A stretch of 64,000 nt of DNA from Rikenellaceae bacterium (GTDB lineage: Bacteria > Bacteroidota > Bacteroidia > Bacteroidales > Rikenellaceae). Shown here one piece after another: positions 8,536-16,909 of the stretch (positions are counted from its first letter, which is position 1; each line of letters begins with the position of its first letter). The notes under the pieces were generated by a model that worked only from the letters and a program-made list of their open reading frames with translations, ran no database searches and had not been told where the DNA came from. The DNA lies in assembly GCA_017463585.1 (NCBI GenBank), contig JAFTOX010000003.1:248001-312000 (forward strand), written 5' to 3'. The position numbers and the translations under genes were made by a program.

Positions 8536-10277
8536 TATCGTGCTGCTATTTGTTCGGCACCGTAGATTGCTCGGATCAGAGCCTCCTCGACGATGGTCGT
8601 GATGTCGTCGCGCGATTCACGCACTGTCGAGTTGAACGATTGCGAGCCCACCAATGAGCCAATAGTTACGTTAATTACTTTCTGTTGGCGGCCACCGCCG
8701 ATAGCCGTCGAGATTGCTGACTGTGCGTCGGCATTAGCCTTGCCATTGCCTCCATTGGTTGCCCCATTCGTTCCTTCACTCGTTGTGGTACCGAACATTT
8801 CATCTTCGATCTGATTAATCGCACTAATTCGTCCCGCCAAGCCATATACCTCATTATAATGATATGAGTAGCGGGGGTGATACGTACCCAATAGATCAAG
8901 TTGTTTCTGCGATCTTTCAATACGCTGCTCATAAGCAGCTCTATTGCTTTGAAGATTCGCGCGTAGCTGCTCCTGACGCTCAGGGCTAAGGTCTATGAAG
9001 TTATCATAAGCATCAGCAAATGCTCGATTCTCTTGTCTCGCACCGATAGCTCTCACAACAGATTCACCTCCAAAAGTAGATCCAAGAAAATCTGTAACAG
9101 ACGACAGGATTTCAACTATTCTAACACGAAATGGAAGGAGAGCATTACCTAACTCTGTTAGCTGAATATTCAGCCTGTTACGCAATTCCTCTTCGAGCAA
9201 TGTAGCGTCGTTTCGAGCCAACGCACGAGCCTCTGCCAATTTCAATTCGGCACTTTCAAAATTACTCAATTGACTTGCCAGCTGCTCTGCTCCACCTGCT
9301 GCGGCGTTGAGCATTGCAGTCAAGCCCTCCGAACCGCTGAAAGCGTTTTTGAGGTTATTGACCTGCTGCTGGGTCTGCTGCGATGAGAAGGTATCGGCAA
9401 GCTCAGTCATCAGCTGAATGACTGACTTAAAGCTACCATCAGAGGTGTAGGGGTTGATCCCAGCGTTCAGGAAGCCTTTAATCGTTCCTTCACGCGTCAG
9501 ATCGCGGAAGAGAGAGTTGGTCATCGTCGCCGCCTCGTCAGTCGACTTCGTGCGCATAGTGAAGAGTGTAAACATCTTCATTGCGTCAGTAAACGACTGA
9601 CCTGAGGCCGCCGCCGAACCTGCAAAGACAGGCGAGGCTTTGGCCAGCTGGTCGAATGTCATTGCACCGGCTACGAGCGAGGCGTATGCTGCCGATTGGT
9701 ATTTACCAATCTCGGAGTTACTGAATCCGTAGTTAGCCTGCGCCTTCGCCAAGCCAGCTACCCACTCATTGGGATCTGCACCCATCAAGCGAGCGAACTC
9801 CATACCTTGACGCACCATTGGCGATGCCTGAGCTCCGTACATTCCTGTGATTGACTGCACGTCGAAGTATGCACGCGAGGTCGCTCCGATATCGTGGCCA
9901 CCGGCGTATGCCGTACTTGCAATCGGTCCCTTCAAACGATTCAGCTCGCCAATGCTACGTGATAGGTTTATGTTGGCAAGATTACGGAACTCGGTATTGA
10001 ATGCTTTGGCACGATTGGTGGCGTCGACCATCACTGCGCCAACGCCAGCGATGAGTGCACCTCCCATAATCAAAGGGTTCTTGACCACAGACAGCGCACG
10101 CCCTACACCCGGAATCTCGCGGGCAGCCTCGCGCATATTGGCATTCATCCCAATTGTTTGCGAACGCAGGTTGCGCATAACACGATTAGCGTCATCAGCC
10201 TTGACCTTCATCTTGTCAAGTACCGGCGACACATAATCACGTCCTATTAGTTCATATACAACCTCTTTGATTGTCAT
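8535..10277 (-). CDS. tail tape measure protein
   Basis: 580 aa, with an N-terminal helical region (LDKMKVKADDANRVMRNL), a hydrophobic segment at about residues 68-88 (NPLIMGGALIAGVGAVMV) and a TMP core domain (ATSRAYFDVQSITGMYG, FTDAMKMFTLF, FRDLTREGTIKGFLNAGI). The C-terminal part is helical and glycine/asparagine-rich. It sets tail length and guides DNA ejection. 580 residues predicts a fairly short tail for a myovirus. The start ATG overlaps the stop of the chaperone's -1 frame segment (ATATTATGA). Confidence 0.85.
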   Translation of the reverse strand: MTIKEVVYELIGRDYVSPVLDKMKVKADDANRVMRNLRSQTIGMNANMREAAREIPGVGRALSVVKNPLIMGGALIAGVGAVMVDATNRAKAFNTEFRNLANINLSRSIGELNRLKGPIASTAYAGGHDIGATSRAYFDVQSITGMYGAQASPMVRQGMEFARLMGADPNEWVAGLAKAQANYGFSNSEIGKYQSAAYASLVAGAMTFDQLAKASPVFAGSAAASGQSFTDAMKMFTLFTMRTKSTDEAATMTNSLFRDLTREGTIKGFLNAGINPYTSDGSFKSVIQLMTELADTFSSQQTQQQVNNLKNAFSGSEGLTAMLNAAAGGAEQLASQLSNFESAELKLAEARALARNDATLLEEELRNRLNIQLTELGNALLPFRVRIVEILSSVTDFLGSTFGGESVVRAIGARQENRAFADAYDNFIDLSPERQEQLRANLQSNRAAYEQRIERSQKQLDLLGTYHPRYSYHYNEVYGLAGRISAINQIEDEMFGTTTSEGTNGATNGGNGKANADAQSAISTAIGGGRQQKVINVTIGSLVGSQSFNSTVRESRDDITTIVEEALIRAIYGAEQIAAR

Positions 10278-10423
10278 AATATCGAAGTCTTCTTCTCCTG
10301 TTCACGAATCCATTGCAACTCCTCCCATCGTGCAGCCCACTCATCGTCGGACAACTTATCGGGATCGAGGTGAAAATAATAGCGCAGCATAGCATTCACT
10401 TGCCTCACGGGGTTGCGCGCCAC
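10274..10423 (-). CDS. tail assembly chaperone, -1 frame C-terminal segment
   Basis: An open frame reads NPVRQVNAMLRYYFHLDPDK, then LSDDEWAARWEELQWIREQE, ending in KKTSIL. It lies between the short chaperone gene and the tape measure. Its only in-frame start is GTG at 10423 (49 aa). It is in the -1 frame relative to the upstream gene and stays open back to just before that gene's stop, across ATGGTAAAATTATAG. Tailed phages normally make the long tail chaperone by -1 frameshifting at exactly this gene junction. The product is therefore probably a fusion from 10767 to 10274, but independent initiation at GTG cannot be excluded. Confidence 0.65.
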   Translation of the reverse strand: MARNPVRQVNAMLRYYFHLDPDKLSDDEWAARWEELQWIREQEKKTSIL

Positions 10424-10437
10424 TGACCCCCGCGAGG

Positions 10438-10767
10438 CTATAATTTTACCATCTCAGCCGTTGCCGTCTGCATCAGACCATTCATCTGTGCAGCTGCGCC
10501 ATAGAAGAGATCTGTCGTGGTGATTATCTCCTTGTCGCCAGCCAACCAGCAGTTGGTCATAATCGTCTCCTCGAAGAGTGAGGGACGCTGGCGCGACGAG
10601 GTGGTTGCCAAATCGATCACTCGACGATCAGGCTTGTGCAAGTACATCTTCTTGTCGCCGACGGTGATCAGATAGATATCGCCATACACGCGCTTCGCTG
10701 CCTCGATCTGCTCCGGAGTCAGTTCGGTGAGCGTGTTCTGTTCGTACGGTACTTTCTTAAATTCCAT
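10438..10767 (-). CDS. tail assembly chaperone, short form (Mu gp41 position)
   Basis: 109 aa, between tail tube and tape measure, the invariant place for the tail assembly chaperone that coats the tape measure during tail building. It is a helical, acidic protein (LTELTPEQIEAAKRVYGDIY, IMTNCWLAGDKEIITTTDLF). The -1 frame is closed by TGA 15-17 bases before this gene's TAG stop. The shift must therefore occur in the short AGATGGTAAAATTA stretch, where AAA can re-pair after a one-base slip. Confidence 0.7.
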   Translation of the reverse strand: MEFKKVPYEQNTLTELTPEQIEAAKRVYGDIYLITVGDKKMYLHKPDRRVIDLATTSSRQRPSLFEETIMTNCWLAGDKEIITTTDLFYGAAAQMNGLMQTATAEMVKL

Positions 10768-10782
10768 TGAAATGTTGTTTAA

Positions 10783-11199
10783 TTACTGATTCAACAATGG
10801 GATATCGGTAATGAGTTCAAGATCGATGGTCATATTGCCATCGTCCGTGGTCATACCCTTGCTATATCGCTGCACCTGGCAATATGGGACGATATCGGTT
10901 GTGATCTGACCGCCCAGAGGGGCGTAGGCCACCACGATGTTGAAGGGTGCCAGATCGCAGACATCGGTACCAGCAGGCATCGACGCCTGGATTGCCTCGA
11001 ACTCCGACTGCAAGATGGTCAGGCGAGCGGGTTCTGCGTCCTTGCGACCACGACCTCGCTTGATCGGGCGATTACCGCGCCCGTGGATATTGGTATACGA
11101 CTTGCTGGCGCCATAGGAGAAGCCTACGAAGCCAACCAAGCTGCGTCCGAGGAGTGAAATCTTCACGTCCTCGAACGCATATTCGGTTCCATTAATCAT
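10783..11199 (-). CDS. phage tail tube protein
   Basis: 138 aa, compact and beta-rich (MINGTEYAFEDVKISLLGRS; IHGRGNRPIKRGRGRKDAEP; MTIDLELITDIPLLNQ). It follows the sheath gene with an 8-bp overlap and precedes the chaperone. The recurring pattern of an FEDV start, a central basic loop and a DLEL end is that of tube proteins in Bacteroidota Mu-like phages. It polymerises into the inner DNA conduit. Confidence 0.75.
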   Translation of the reverse strand: MINGTEYAFEDVKISLLGRSLVGFVGFSYGASKSYTNIHGRGNRPIKRGRGRKDAEPARLTILQSEFEAIQASMPAGTDVCDLAPFNIVVAYAPLGGQITTDIVPYCQVQRYSKGMTTDDGNMTIDLELITDIPLLNQ

Positions 11200-12385
11200 T
11201 GCTTAACGAATTTGTGTAGAAAACATTGATCTGCATTCGATAGATCACACCACGCGCAACGATTGCCAAATCGACGATCAGCGGAGACGCGCTATCCCAC
11301 AATGACTGTTCAGGATCGATCGTACACTCGACGCCCGACACTTCGTCTGCCATCTGGGTGAGTACCGAGGTCTCAATATCGCTCTCGATATTGCGAACAA
11401 TCTCGATGGCGATCTGGCCAGTAGTCGAGTCGATCTCAACATCATCACGCAGATATTCGAGCGCTTTCAATCGTGCCAGGTCAGCTGCTTTGTCGAGCGT
11501 ACGACCCATACGAATAGAGTCGCAATCGTCAGTCGAAGCAACAGCTGTATAATCAGCCGACCAGTAGAACCCTGACATACCGTCGAATGTACGCATAAAG
11601 ATATAGCCCATATCGTCGATAGCCGAAAGCTGATCGTCGTCATAATAGCCGACATTGTTCGAGTTTCTGCCATTCGAGATACCGGCTGCCGATACAGGCA
11701 GTGCACCATTACGTACGCGGGCTACATCACGCGACACCGGGATAGCAGCCACCGAGCCGAGCAGTAGACCGACCTGAGCATAACCCGCATAGTCCACATC
11801 TTCGACAGCGACAAGCGGATCCTGAGAAATCACCACCGACACGCGGTTAGCAGACATCTCACGCAATGAAGGGGCAGTCGAATAATCCTCGACAAAGTCG
11901 CGACCCTCAATGAGAATCTGCACTGACTTATTGCGCTCGGCAGCCCATTTATACAGAGCCTGCGCAGCGGTAACATTTGTTGCCAAATTCGCAAACTCTT
12001 CACTCATCGATGAGAGTGCCAATTGTCTGATTGCGCCCTTGGCAAAGGTCAGCAGTTTGGCCGCTGCGCCATCAGAGATGGCGAGGACTGTTGTCATTGG
12101 CGTTTGCTTAGCCACCGGCATTACGAAGAGTTTCGTGCCCTTCGGTGCCATTGCGTAGAAGTCGCTGATGTGGTGCCATAGCATTACCTTATTGGCAAGG
12201 TCGTATGCCTTGGTGATACCCTTGCTTTCTGCCTCCGCAAGCGAGGTCAGCAAAATGGGCTCACCGATGATGATCTTCTCATCAACAGCTACGGCATCAG
12301 CAATAAGTCCCGATGTGCCATCTTCTCGACGTGCACTCTTCCCAAGTCCCTGCTGACGTACTATTGTAACATTAGATAACGGCAT
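11192..12385 (-). CDS. contractile tail sheath protein (DUF2586-like)
   Basis: 397 aa. The start MPLSNVTIVRQQGLGKSARR, the DGMSGFYWSADYTAV block and the C-terminal DEVSGVECTIDPEQ region fit the DUF2586 group of sheath proteins. A sheath gene shows this prophage is a myovirus-like phage. The C-terminal domain (beta strand at IYRMQINVFYTN) would join neighbouring subunits. Confidence 0.75.
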   Translation of the reverse strand: MPLSNVTIVRQQGLGKSARREDGTSGLIADAVAVDEKIIIGEPILLTSLAEAESKGITKAYDLANKVMLWHHISDFYAMAPKGTKLFVMPVAKQTPMTTVLAISDGAAAKLLTFAKGAIRQLALSSMSEEFANLATNVTAAQALYKWAAERNKSVQILIEGRDFVEDYSTAPSLREMSANRVSVVISQDPLVAVEDVDYAGYAQVGLLLGSVAAIPVSRDVARVRNGALPVSAAGISNGRNSNNVGYYDDDQLSAIDDMGYIFMRTFDGMSGFYWSADYTAVASTDDCDSIRMGRTLDKAADLARLKALEYLRDDVEIDSTTGQIAIEIVRNIESDIETSVLTQMADEVSGVECTIDPEQSLWDSASPLIVDLAIVARGVIYRMQINVFYTNSLSND

Positions 12386-12407
12386 TGTGATAGTTGTTTA
12401 AGCGACA

Positions 12408-12435
12408 CCCAAGGCGATGATAGAGTCGCCTTGGG
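12408..12435 (-). terminator. 10-bp perfect hairpin between capsid and sheath genes
   Basis: CCCAAGGCGA and TCGCCTTGGG form a perfect 10-bp stem with an 8-nt loop in the 64-bp gap after the capsid stop. No T-run follows on the minus strand. It looks like a partial terminator or an mRNA 3'-end stabiliser that would let capsid be made in excess over the tail genes. The function is inferred. Confidence 0.6.
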
Positions 12436-12449
12436 CTCGCAGGTTAGAC

Positions 12450-13499
12450 TTATGACTGTGCGGTACCTGAATAGATAACGCCCAGTGCCTCCTTCTTCTT
12501 CGGCATTGCCAAGAAGTACTCGCGCACGTTGTAGAGGTTACGCTGATACAGCGGATCGGTCTCTGCTCGCGACAGGTACTGCTTGCGCTCACCGGTTGCC
12601 TTGCCGACACGCGAGACGTGGAATGCCACCGACGCCTGGTACTCGCCCTGCTCAGCAGCCACGCCGTACGCCTTGCGGCTACCATTAGCAGTGTATACCG
12701 GGTTAGCTACGAACTCGTAGATCTCGAAGCCGTACATCTTGGCAATCGCGCCCGTAGTGTGGTTCTGATACTGCTGAGCGAATGCCAAATCGCCAACGAG
12801 CAAATCGGCTACGTGATCAGGACACAGAACCAATCGACGACCAGCAATCGGCACACCCATTTTATCGAATGCTGTCTTCAACTTGATGACGTCGGCACGA
12901 GTCAGGCGCAGACGCGTTCCATCGGTCTTGACCGCCTCACTATCGAAATCAACGCCAGTGGTGGCGATAACGGGAGTCGCGTCAGCATTAGCCTCGGCTG
13001 CGAAATTGAAGATAGCCTTGTCGAGTCGATATTCGCTAATAGCCACGCGGTGTTCCTCAATAACGTGCGGCATCAGTTCCGCCTTAATATCATATACAAC
13101 ATCATCAGTAACAGGGGTCGCCTTCGTCTGCAATTTATCAAGCGTCAGAACGATGTCAGCGTTATTCATCTCCTGAACAGGGATCGGGTACTGAGTGTTA
13201 TTAACCAATACTTCCGGATCAAGGTCAAAGTCAATCAGGTGAATGATATTACCATCTTTGACAAATCGCGAGTAGTCCGAGATGCCCTCCAAGAAGGTAC
13301 CTGTATCGGCGTGATTGAAAGACTTGACAAACTCCTTCGTCCATACCTCAGGGATCAAATCAGCGCACAATGCACCTGTGGGCACACCCTTAGGAATCAA
13401 CGAAAGCAGTACGGCGGCAGCACCACCTGCTGCGCCAAAGGTCGCAGTGCCAATCAGCATTGCGATAACGAGCGAAAGAATAATTTTTGCAAATCTCAT
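12450..13499 (-). CDS. major capsid protein
   Basis: 349 aa, directly after the protease/scaffold gene. The middle and end have a HK97-fold style: LIPEVWTKEFVKSF, VEIWTG-like layout, RRLVLCPDHVADLLVGDLAF, QQYQNHTTGAIAKMYGFEIY, and a final RNLYNVREYF. Unusually, the N-terminus is MRFAKIILSLVIAMLIGTAT followed by more small hydrophobic residues to about residue 35, resembling a signal peptide. Residues after about 36 (PKGVPTGALCADLIPEVW) look like the mature start, so this stretch may be a delta-like piece removed by the head protease. Confidence 0.75.
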   Translation of the reverse strand: MRFAKIILSLVIAMLIGTATFGAAGGAAAVLLSLIPKGVPTGALCADLIPEVWTKEFVKSFNHADTGTFLEGISDYSRFVKDGNIIHLIDFDLDPEVLVNNTQYPIPVQEMNNADIVLTLDKLQTKATPVTDDVVYDIKAELMPHVIEEHRVAISEYRLDKAIFNFAAEANADATPVIATTGVDFDSEAVKTDGTRLRLTRADVIKLKTAFDKMGVPIAGRRLVLCPDHVADLLVGDLAFAQQYQNHTTGAIAKMYGFEIYEFVANPVYTANGSRKAYGVAAEQGEYQASVAFHVSRVGKATGERKQYLSRAETDPLYQRNLYNVREYFLAMPKKKEALGVIYSGTAQS

Positions 13500-13516
13500 A
13501 GTTAGTTTGTTTTGGT

Positions 13517-14533
13517 TTACTGTTGATACTTTTCTTCGAGCAACTGGTTGTACAGGTCGGGGTTGTCGTGCTTCATATCGAAGAGTTCCTTCGAAGTGTA
13601 GTCGTCGAACTTCTTGGTTGTCGATGCCGAGGTGCCGGACGAGCGATGGATAAAGTTCATTGCGCTACTACGCTTAGGCAGAGCATCGAGGGCTGTGCGT
13701 AAAGTGTCAGCGCCCATCGTCTTGCCAATGTTCTCATAGGTTGTGCGAGTTTCGGCGGTGAGTCGACCATCTTTGACAGCGTTATCCAACATCTCGGTAA
13801 TATGACCAGCTACGATCGTGTCTCGTTCATTGGCCATAGTTTGCAGGTGCGCAATTGCATCGAGCACCTGCTGCTCGGTTGCATCTTCGGGCAGACCGAG
13901 CCTCTTGCATAAATTTTTAATATCCATTTTTGATTGTGAAATAGTGGCGTCCAAGGCGGCTGTAACGCAGGCATAGATACCCGCAGCAGCCTCCGCAGAC
14001 GTCGGTTTAACAATATTTGTTGATACGACAGGATTAATTACCTCGTCGATTAAGCCGGCATCGAGAGCTTCGGTGGCGGTGAACCAGTGATCCTTGCCAT
14101 CAAACCACTCTTCGATGATTTCGTCAGCAATGCCACGAGCGCGCAACTCGACTTTCAGACTCTCCTCTACTTTGGCGAGGAGATCAGCGATGCTGGTCAT
14201 ATCCTGCTTGTTGCCACTTACGTAACTAACCGATGGAGCGTGCACCATAATAAGAGCATTGCGAGCCGCCTCGATCTTGTCGGCCGAGAGCATCAGAATT
14301 GCGCCCATTGACGCTGCCATACCTTCAACTCGTACGGTAACAGGACGCGACGAATCGCGAAGCGCTGCGCTCATTGCTGCGCCCTCGGTAACACTGCCCC
14401 CATTAGTGGAGAGGTGAATGATCGGATCGCCGTAGTCAGAAGCACGGCGAAGAGCCGACGAGAACCATTCACTGTCGTATGACTCGCCAATAGTCCCGTA
14501 GGCATAAATGTGATTATTTCGAACTTCAATCAT
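13517..14533 (-). CDS. head maturation protease (ClpP-like) with scaffold-like C-terminus
   Basis: 338 aa from ATG at 14533 (MIEVRNNHIYAYG); an in-frame TTG seven codons earlier is less likely. The N-terminal ~170 residues are a ClpP/SppA-type serine protease, with HLSTNGGSV, the nucleophile Ser75 in GMAASMGA and His98 in IMVHAP. The C-terminal half is helical (LCKRLGLPEDATEQQVLDAI, MANERDTIVAGHITEML), typical of a fused scaffold. It would shape and process the procapsid built from the next gene's capsid protein. It is the first gene of the leftward late operon. Confidence 0.85.
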   Translation of the reverse strand: MIEVRNNHIYAYGTIGESYDSEWFSSALRRASDYGDPIIHLSTNGGSVTEGAAMSAALRDSSRPVTVRVEGMAASMGAILMLSADKIEAARNALIMVHAPSVSYVSGNKQDMTSIADLLAKVEESLKVELRARGIADEIIEEWFDGKDHWFTATEALDAGLIDEVINPVVSTNIVKPTSAEAAAGIYACVTAALDATISQSKMDIKNLCKRLGLPEDATEQQVLDAIAHLQTMANERDTIVAGHITEMLDNAVKDGRLTAETRTTYENIGKTMGADTLRTALDALPKRSSAMNFIHRSSGTSASTTKKFDDYTSKELFDMKHDNPDLYNQLLEEKYQQ

Positions 14534-14551
14534 AGCTTTTGTGATTTGGCG

Positions 14552-14661
14552 CAAAGTAATATCGGAGGCATTGAAAATCCAAAAAAGAGTCCAACCCTTG
14601 GACTAAATAGTCCAACCGTTGGACACTTTTTAGGAAAAACCGACCGGTGATTCTACTTTTG
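14552..14661. promoter_or_regulatory. divergent late promoter with two palindromic activator sites
   Basis: Two 15-bp palindromes, GTCCAACCCTTGGAC (14589-14603) and GTCCAACCGTTGGAC (14610-14624), lie 21 bp apart centre to centre. They sit between a minus-strand -7 box TTACTTTG (14559-14552) and a plus-strand -7 box TACTTTTG (14654-14661). The midpoint of the palindromes (14606.5) equals the midpoint of the two boxes. Each proximal palindrome centre is 37 bp from the first base of its -7 box. No -33 TTTG is seen on the plus side, which suggests activator dependence. Confidence 0.75.
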
Positions 14662-14676
14662 GCGAAAACTCAAAAA

Positions 14677-15141
14677 ATGGACAAACAACACTTTGATGAT
14701 CGAGATCTCGCTGAAATCCTGTATATGCGCGGGATATCGCAACGTGAAATCGCGTCTAAAATAGGTAAGTCGGAGGCCACTATATCAGAATGGGCCAAAG
14801 CCGGTGGTTGGCGCGAAAAGAGAGCAGCAACAAAGTTCTCTCGCGCAAGCCTTGTAACGAATCTATTGCTCCGCCTCGACGAGATGTCGCGTGAGGAGGT
14901 GATGGACGTGAAGGAGTTAGCTAAATTGAGTCGGGTCGTCAAGGAACTCGACAAGCAGATCGGACTAACCGAATACGTCGACTGCTTCATCTCGTTCGGC
15001 GAGTGGATGCAACGCCATCCCGACATCTCCGAGGAGATCAAGGCGACGATGTCGGGTCAGGGCACATCATTTTGGTCGCGATTCCAAAAAGCCGTCAACG
15101 ACGCGCAGGACAAGTTCATTAATGATTTGGTAACACAGTAA
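14677..15141 (+). CDS. terminase small subunit (HTH, Mu gp27-like position)
   Basis: 154 aa from ATG at 14677; an upstream in-frame GTG lies before the likely transcription start. An N-terminal helix-turn-helix is clear (LAEILYMRGISQREIASKIG, then KSEATISEWAKAGGW), followed by a helical oligomerisation region. It would recognise phage DNA for packaging and partners the large subunit, whose start overlaps its stop by one base. It is the first gene of the rightward late operon, with a leader of only about ten bases. Confidence 0.75.
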   Translation: MDKQHFDDRDLAEILYMRGISQREIASKIGKSEATISEWAKAGGWREKRAATKFSRASLVTNLLLRLDEMSREEVMDVKELAKLSRVVKELDKQIGLTEYVDCFISFGEWMQRHPDISEEIKATMSGQGTSFWSRFQKAVNDAQDKFINDLVTQ

Positions 15142-16652
15142 TGGCACGATCGAAACATAAAGCGCAGCTTCGGTGGGAGCGATGGCGTGAATTGGTGTAC
15201 ACGACAAGCGATCAGGATACTGATGTGTTAGCTGAACGCGCCGCACGTATTGCCAAGGCGAAGAACTCGTACAAGTTCTTTGCGATGTCATATTTCCCGC
15301 AATATGCCACTGCGGAGACTCCCGATTTTCACGTAGACTTGGCTAACAAGGTGAAGCGCAATCGTACGATCAAGGCGATAGTGCGCTGGGGGCGAGCACA
15401 GGCGAAATCTATCGTCTGCGATTTTATCATACCGCTATGGTTGTGGATCAATGGCGAGGATATCTACTTGGTGCTGATTGGGAACACGCAGGACAAGGCG
15501 ATCAAGCTGCTCGCTGACCTCAAAAGCGAGTTCGAAAGCAACGAGTTGCTACGTGCTGATTTCGGAGATCAAACCACCAACACCTGGCGAGATGATTACT
15601 TCGTATGTCGTGAGCGTTTCGTGGCTGCGGCGTTGGGTATGGGACAGGAGGTGCGCGGTCTGCGTCGCGGTGGTCGACGTCCCAACTTCTGTATATGCGA
15701 TGACTTGGAGGACAAGAACACGGTCAAGAACCCCAAAATACAGGACGAGGTGGTAACGTGGATCCTTGGATCGTTGTTGCCCACGATGGACGGTCCAACT
15801 CGTCGAGCCCTCTTCCCCAACAATAACTTTGCACCTCGCACAATCCAATCCGAACTCGAAAAGCGTAACCCTTATTGGTTGGTGCATCGAGTCGATGCGA
15901 CCGTTGGTCCGTCGCTCACGCCGCGATGGGCGAGCAAGTACCCAGCTGATCACTTTATCAAGATCCGCGAGGAGATTGGCTCGGTAGCCTTCGAAGCTGA
16001 ATACAACAATCGTCCGTGGATCGAGGGTAAGATCTTCACACAGGAGATGATCGATCGTTGCTGGTGCGAAGTTCCGACGTTCAAACGCTATCAGCACATC
16101 GTCGGTCATTGGGACCCGGCATACTCTGGCAAGAACGACTATAACGCTGTCAAGGTGTGGGGTCTGCACGACCACCGATTCTATCTTCTCGGAGGCTTAG
16201 TCGATCAATGTACGATGCGCAGAGCCGTCGACTGGATCCAGCGCTATGATATCGAGGCCAGACAAAAGAATGCAATCATTCATTGGAGGGTCGAGAGCCA
16301 GTTCTGGAATGAACCGCTACGACAGGCAATTGCTGACAGCAACAAGCAGTTCCATCGTCAGCTCAATATCTCGGTGGTAGATACGCCGAGAACTAAGAAA
16401 CTGGATCGTCTGATGGCTATGTGCCCCTACTACGAGATTGGCAAAATACGCTACGACGAGCAACTCAAAAATGATGTAGATATCCTTGAAGGAGTTCGGC
16501 AGCTGATGGGTATCGAACCAGGATATCGAACACACGATGACTCGCCCGATGCTGATGAGCGAGCAGTCGCAGCGCTGGCTGCCTTTGATCGAGCGTTCTC
16601 ATTCAGCCCTCAAATTGCACAAGCAACAAATTCACGTAATACTAACTATTAG
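15141..16652 (+). CDS. terminase large subunit
   Basis: 503 aa. The ATPase motor shows a Walker A-like WGRAQAKS (residues 83-90) and a Walker B FCICDDLED (183-191). The RNase H-like nuclease domain starts at HIVGHWDPAYSGKNDYNAV. Length and layout match Mu gp28-type terminases. In Mu-like phages the enzyme packages DNA by headful from integrated copies. The motif GRAQAKS replaces the classical GKS/T P-loop, as in several terminase families. Confidence 0.85.
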   Translation: MARSKHKAQLRWERWRELVYTTSDQDTDVLAERAARIAKAKNSYKFFAMSYFPQYATAETPDFHVDLANKVKRNRTIKAIVRWGRAQAKSIVCDFIIPLWLWINGEDIYLVLIGNTQDKAIKLLADLKSEFESNELLRADFGDQTTNTWRDDYFVCRERFVAAALGMGQEVRGLRRGGRRPNFCICDDLEDKNTVKNPKIQDEVVTWILGSLLPTMDGPTRRALFPNNNFAPRTIQSELEKRNPYWLVHRVDATVGPSLTPRWASKYPADHFIKIREEIGSVAFEAEYNNRPWIEGKIFTQEMIDRCWCEVPTFKRYQHIVGHWDPAYSGKNDYNAVKVWGLHDHRFYLLGGLVDQCTMRRAVDWIQRYDIEARQKNAIIHWRVESQFWNEPLRQAIADSNKQFHRQLNISVVDTPRTKKLDRLMAMCPYYEIGKIRYDEQLKNDVDILEGVRQLMGIEPGYRTHDDSPDADERAVAALAAFDRAFSFSPQIAQATNSRNTNY

Positions 16653-16655
16653 CTT

Positions 16656-16907
16656 ATGAAAAAACTGTATAAACGTATTAAAAAACGCATATCAGAGTGG
16701 TTTTTCCATAGACAGCTGGCTAAGGCAGTGGATCAGGCTATCACCCTACACAACCGAGACAAAAAGACTTACTATGTCTTACACTGGGACAATCGATTGT
16801 TGGTAGTATCGACTGCCGATCTGAAACGATGGCAGCATTCAGGATACATTCGTCAGGGCGTATCACTCGCAGACATTCGACGCAAAGCACTCTATAAAAC
16901 TAAATAA
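16656..16907 (+). CDS. small phage protein of unknown function
   Basis: 83 aa, basic at the N-terminus (MKKLYKRIKKRISEWFFHRQ), then KKTYYVLHWDNRLLVVSTAD and LKRWQHSGYI. It lies between terminase and the DUF1320-like gene with 2-3 bp gaps on both sides, so it is part of the packaging operon. I recognise no family. Confidence 0.6.
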   Translation: MKKLYKRIKKRISEWFFHRQLAKAVDQAITLHNRDKKTYYVLHWDNRLLVVSTADLKRWQHSGYIRQGVSLADIRRKALYKTK

Positions 16908-16909
16908 CT

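Noticed and set aside
12618..13505. 295-codon open frame antisense to the capsid gene
   Set aside because: No start context, and its composition is that of a shadow frame. The capsid frame has family-like blocks.
14589..14624. Twin palindromes as terminators
   Set aside because: They lie upstream of both divergent operons and are centred between the -7 boxes. Hairpin loops would be only 1-3 nt.
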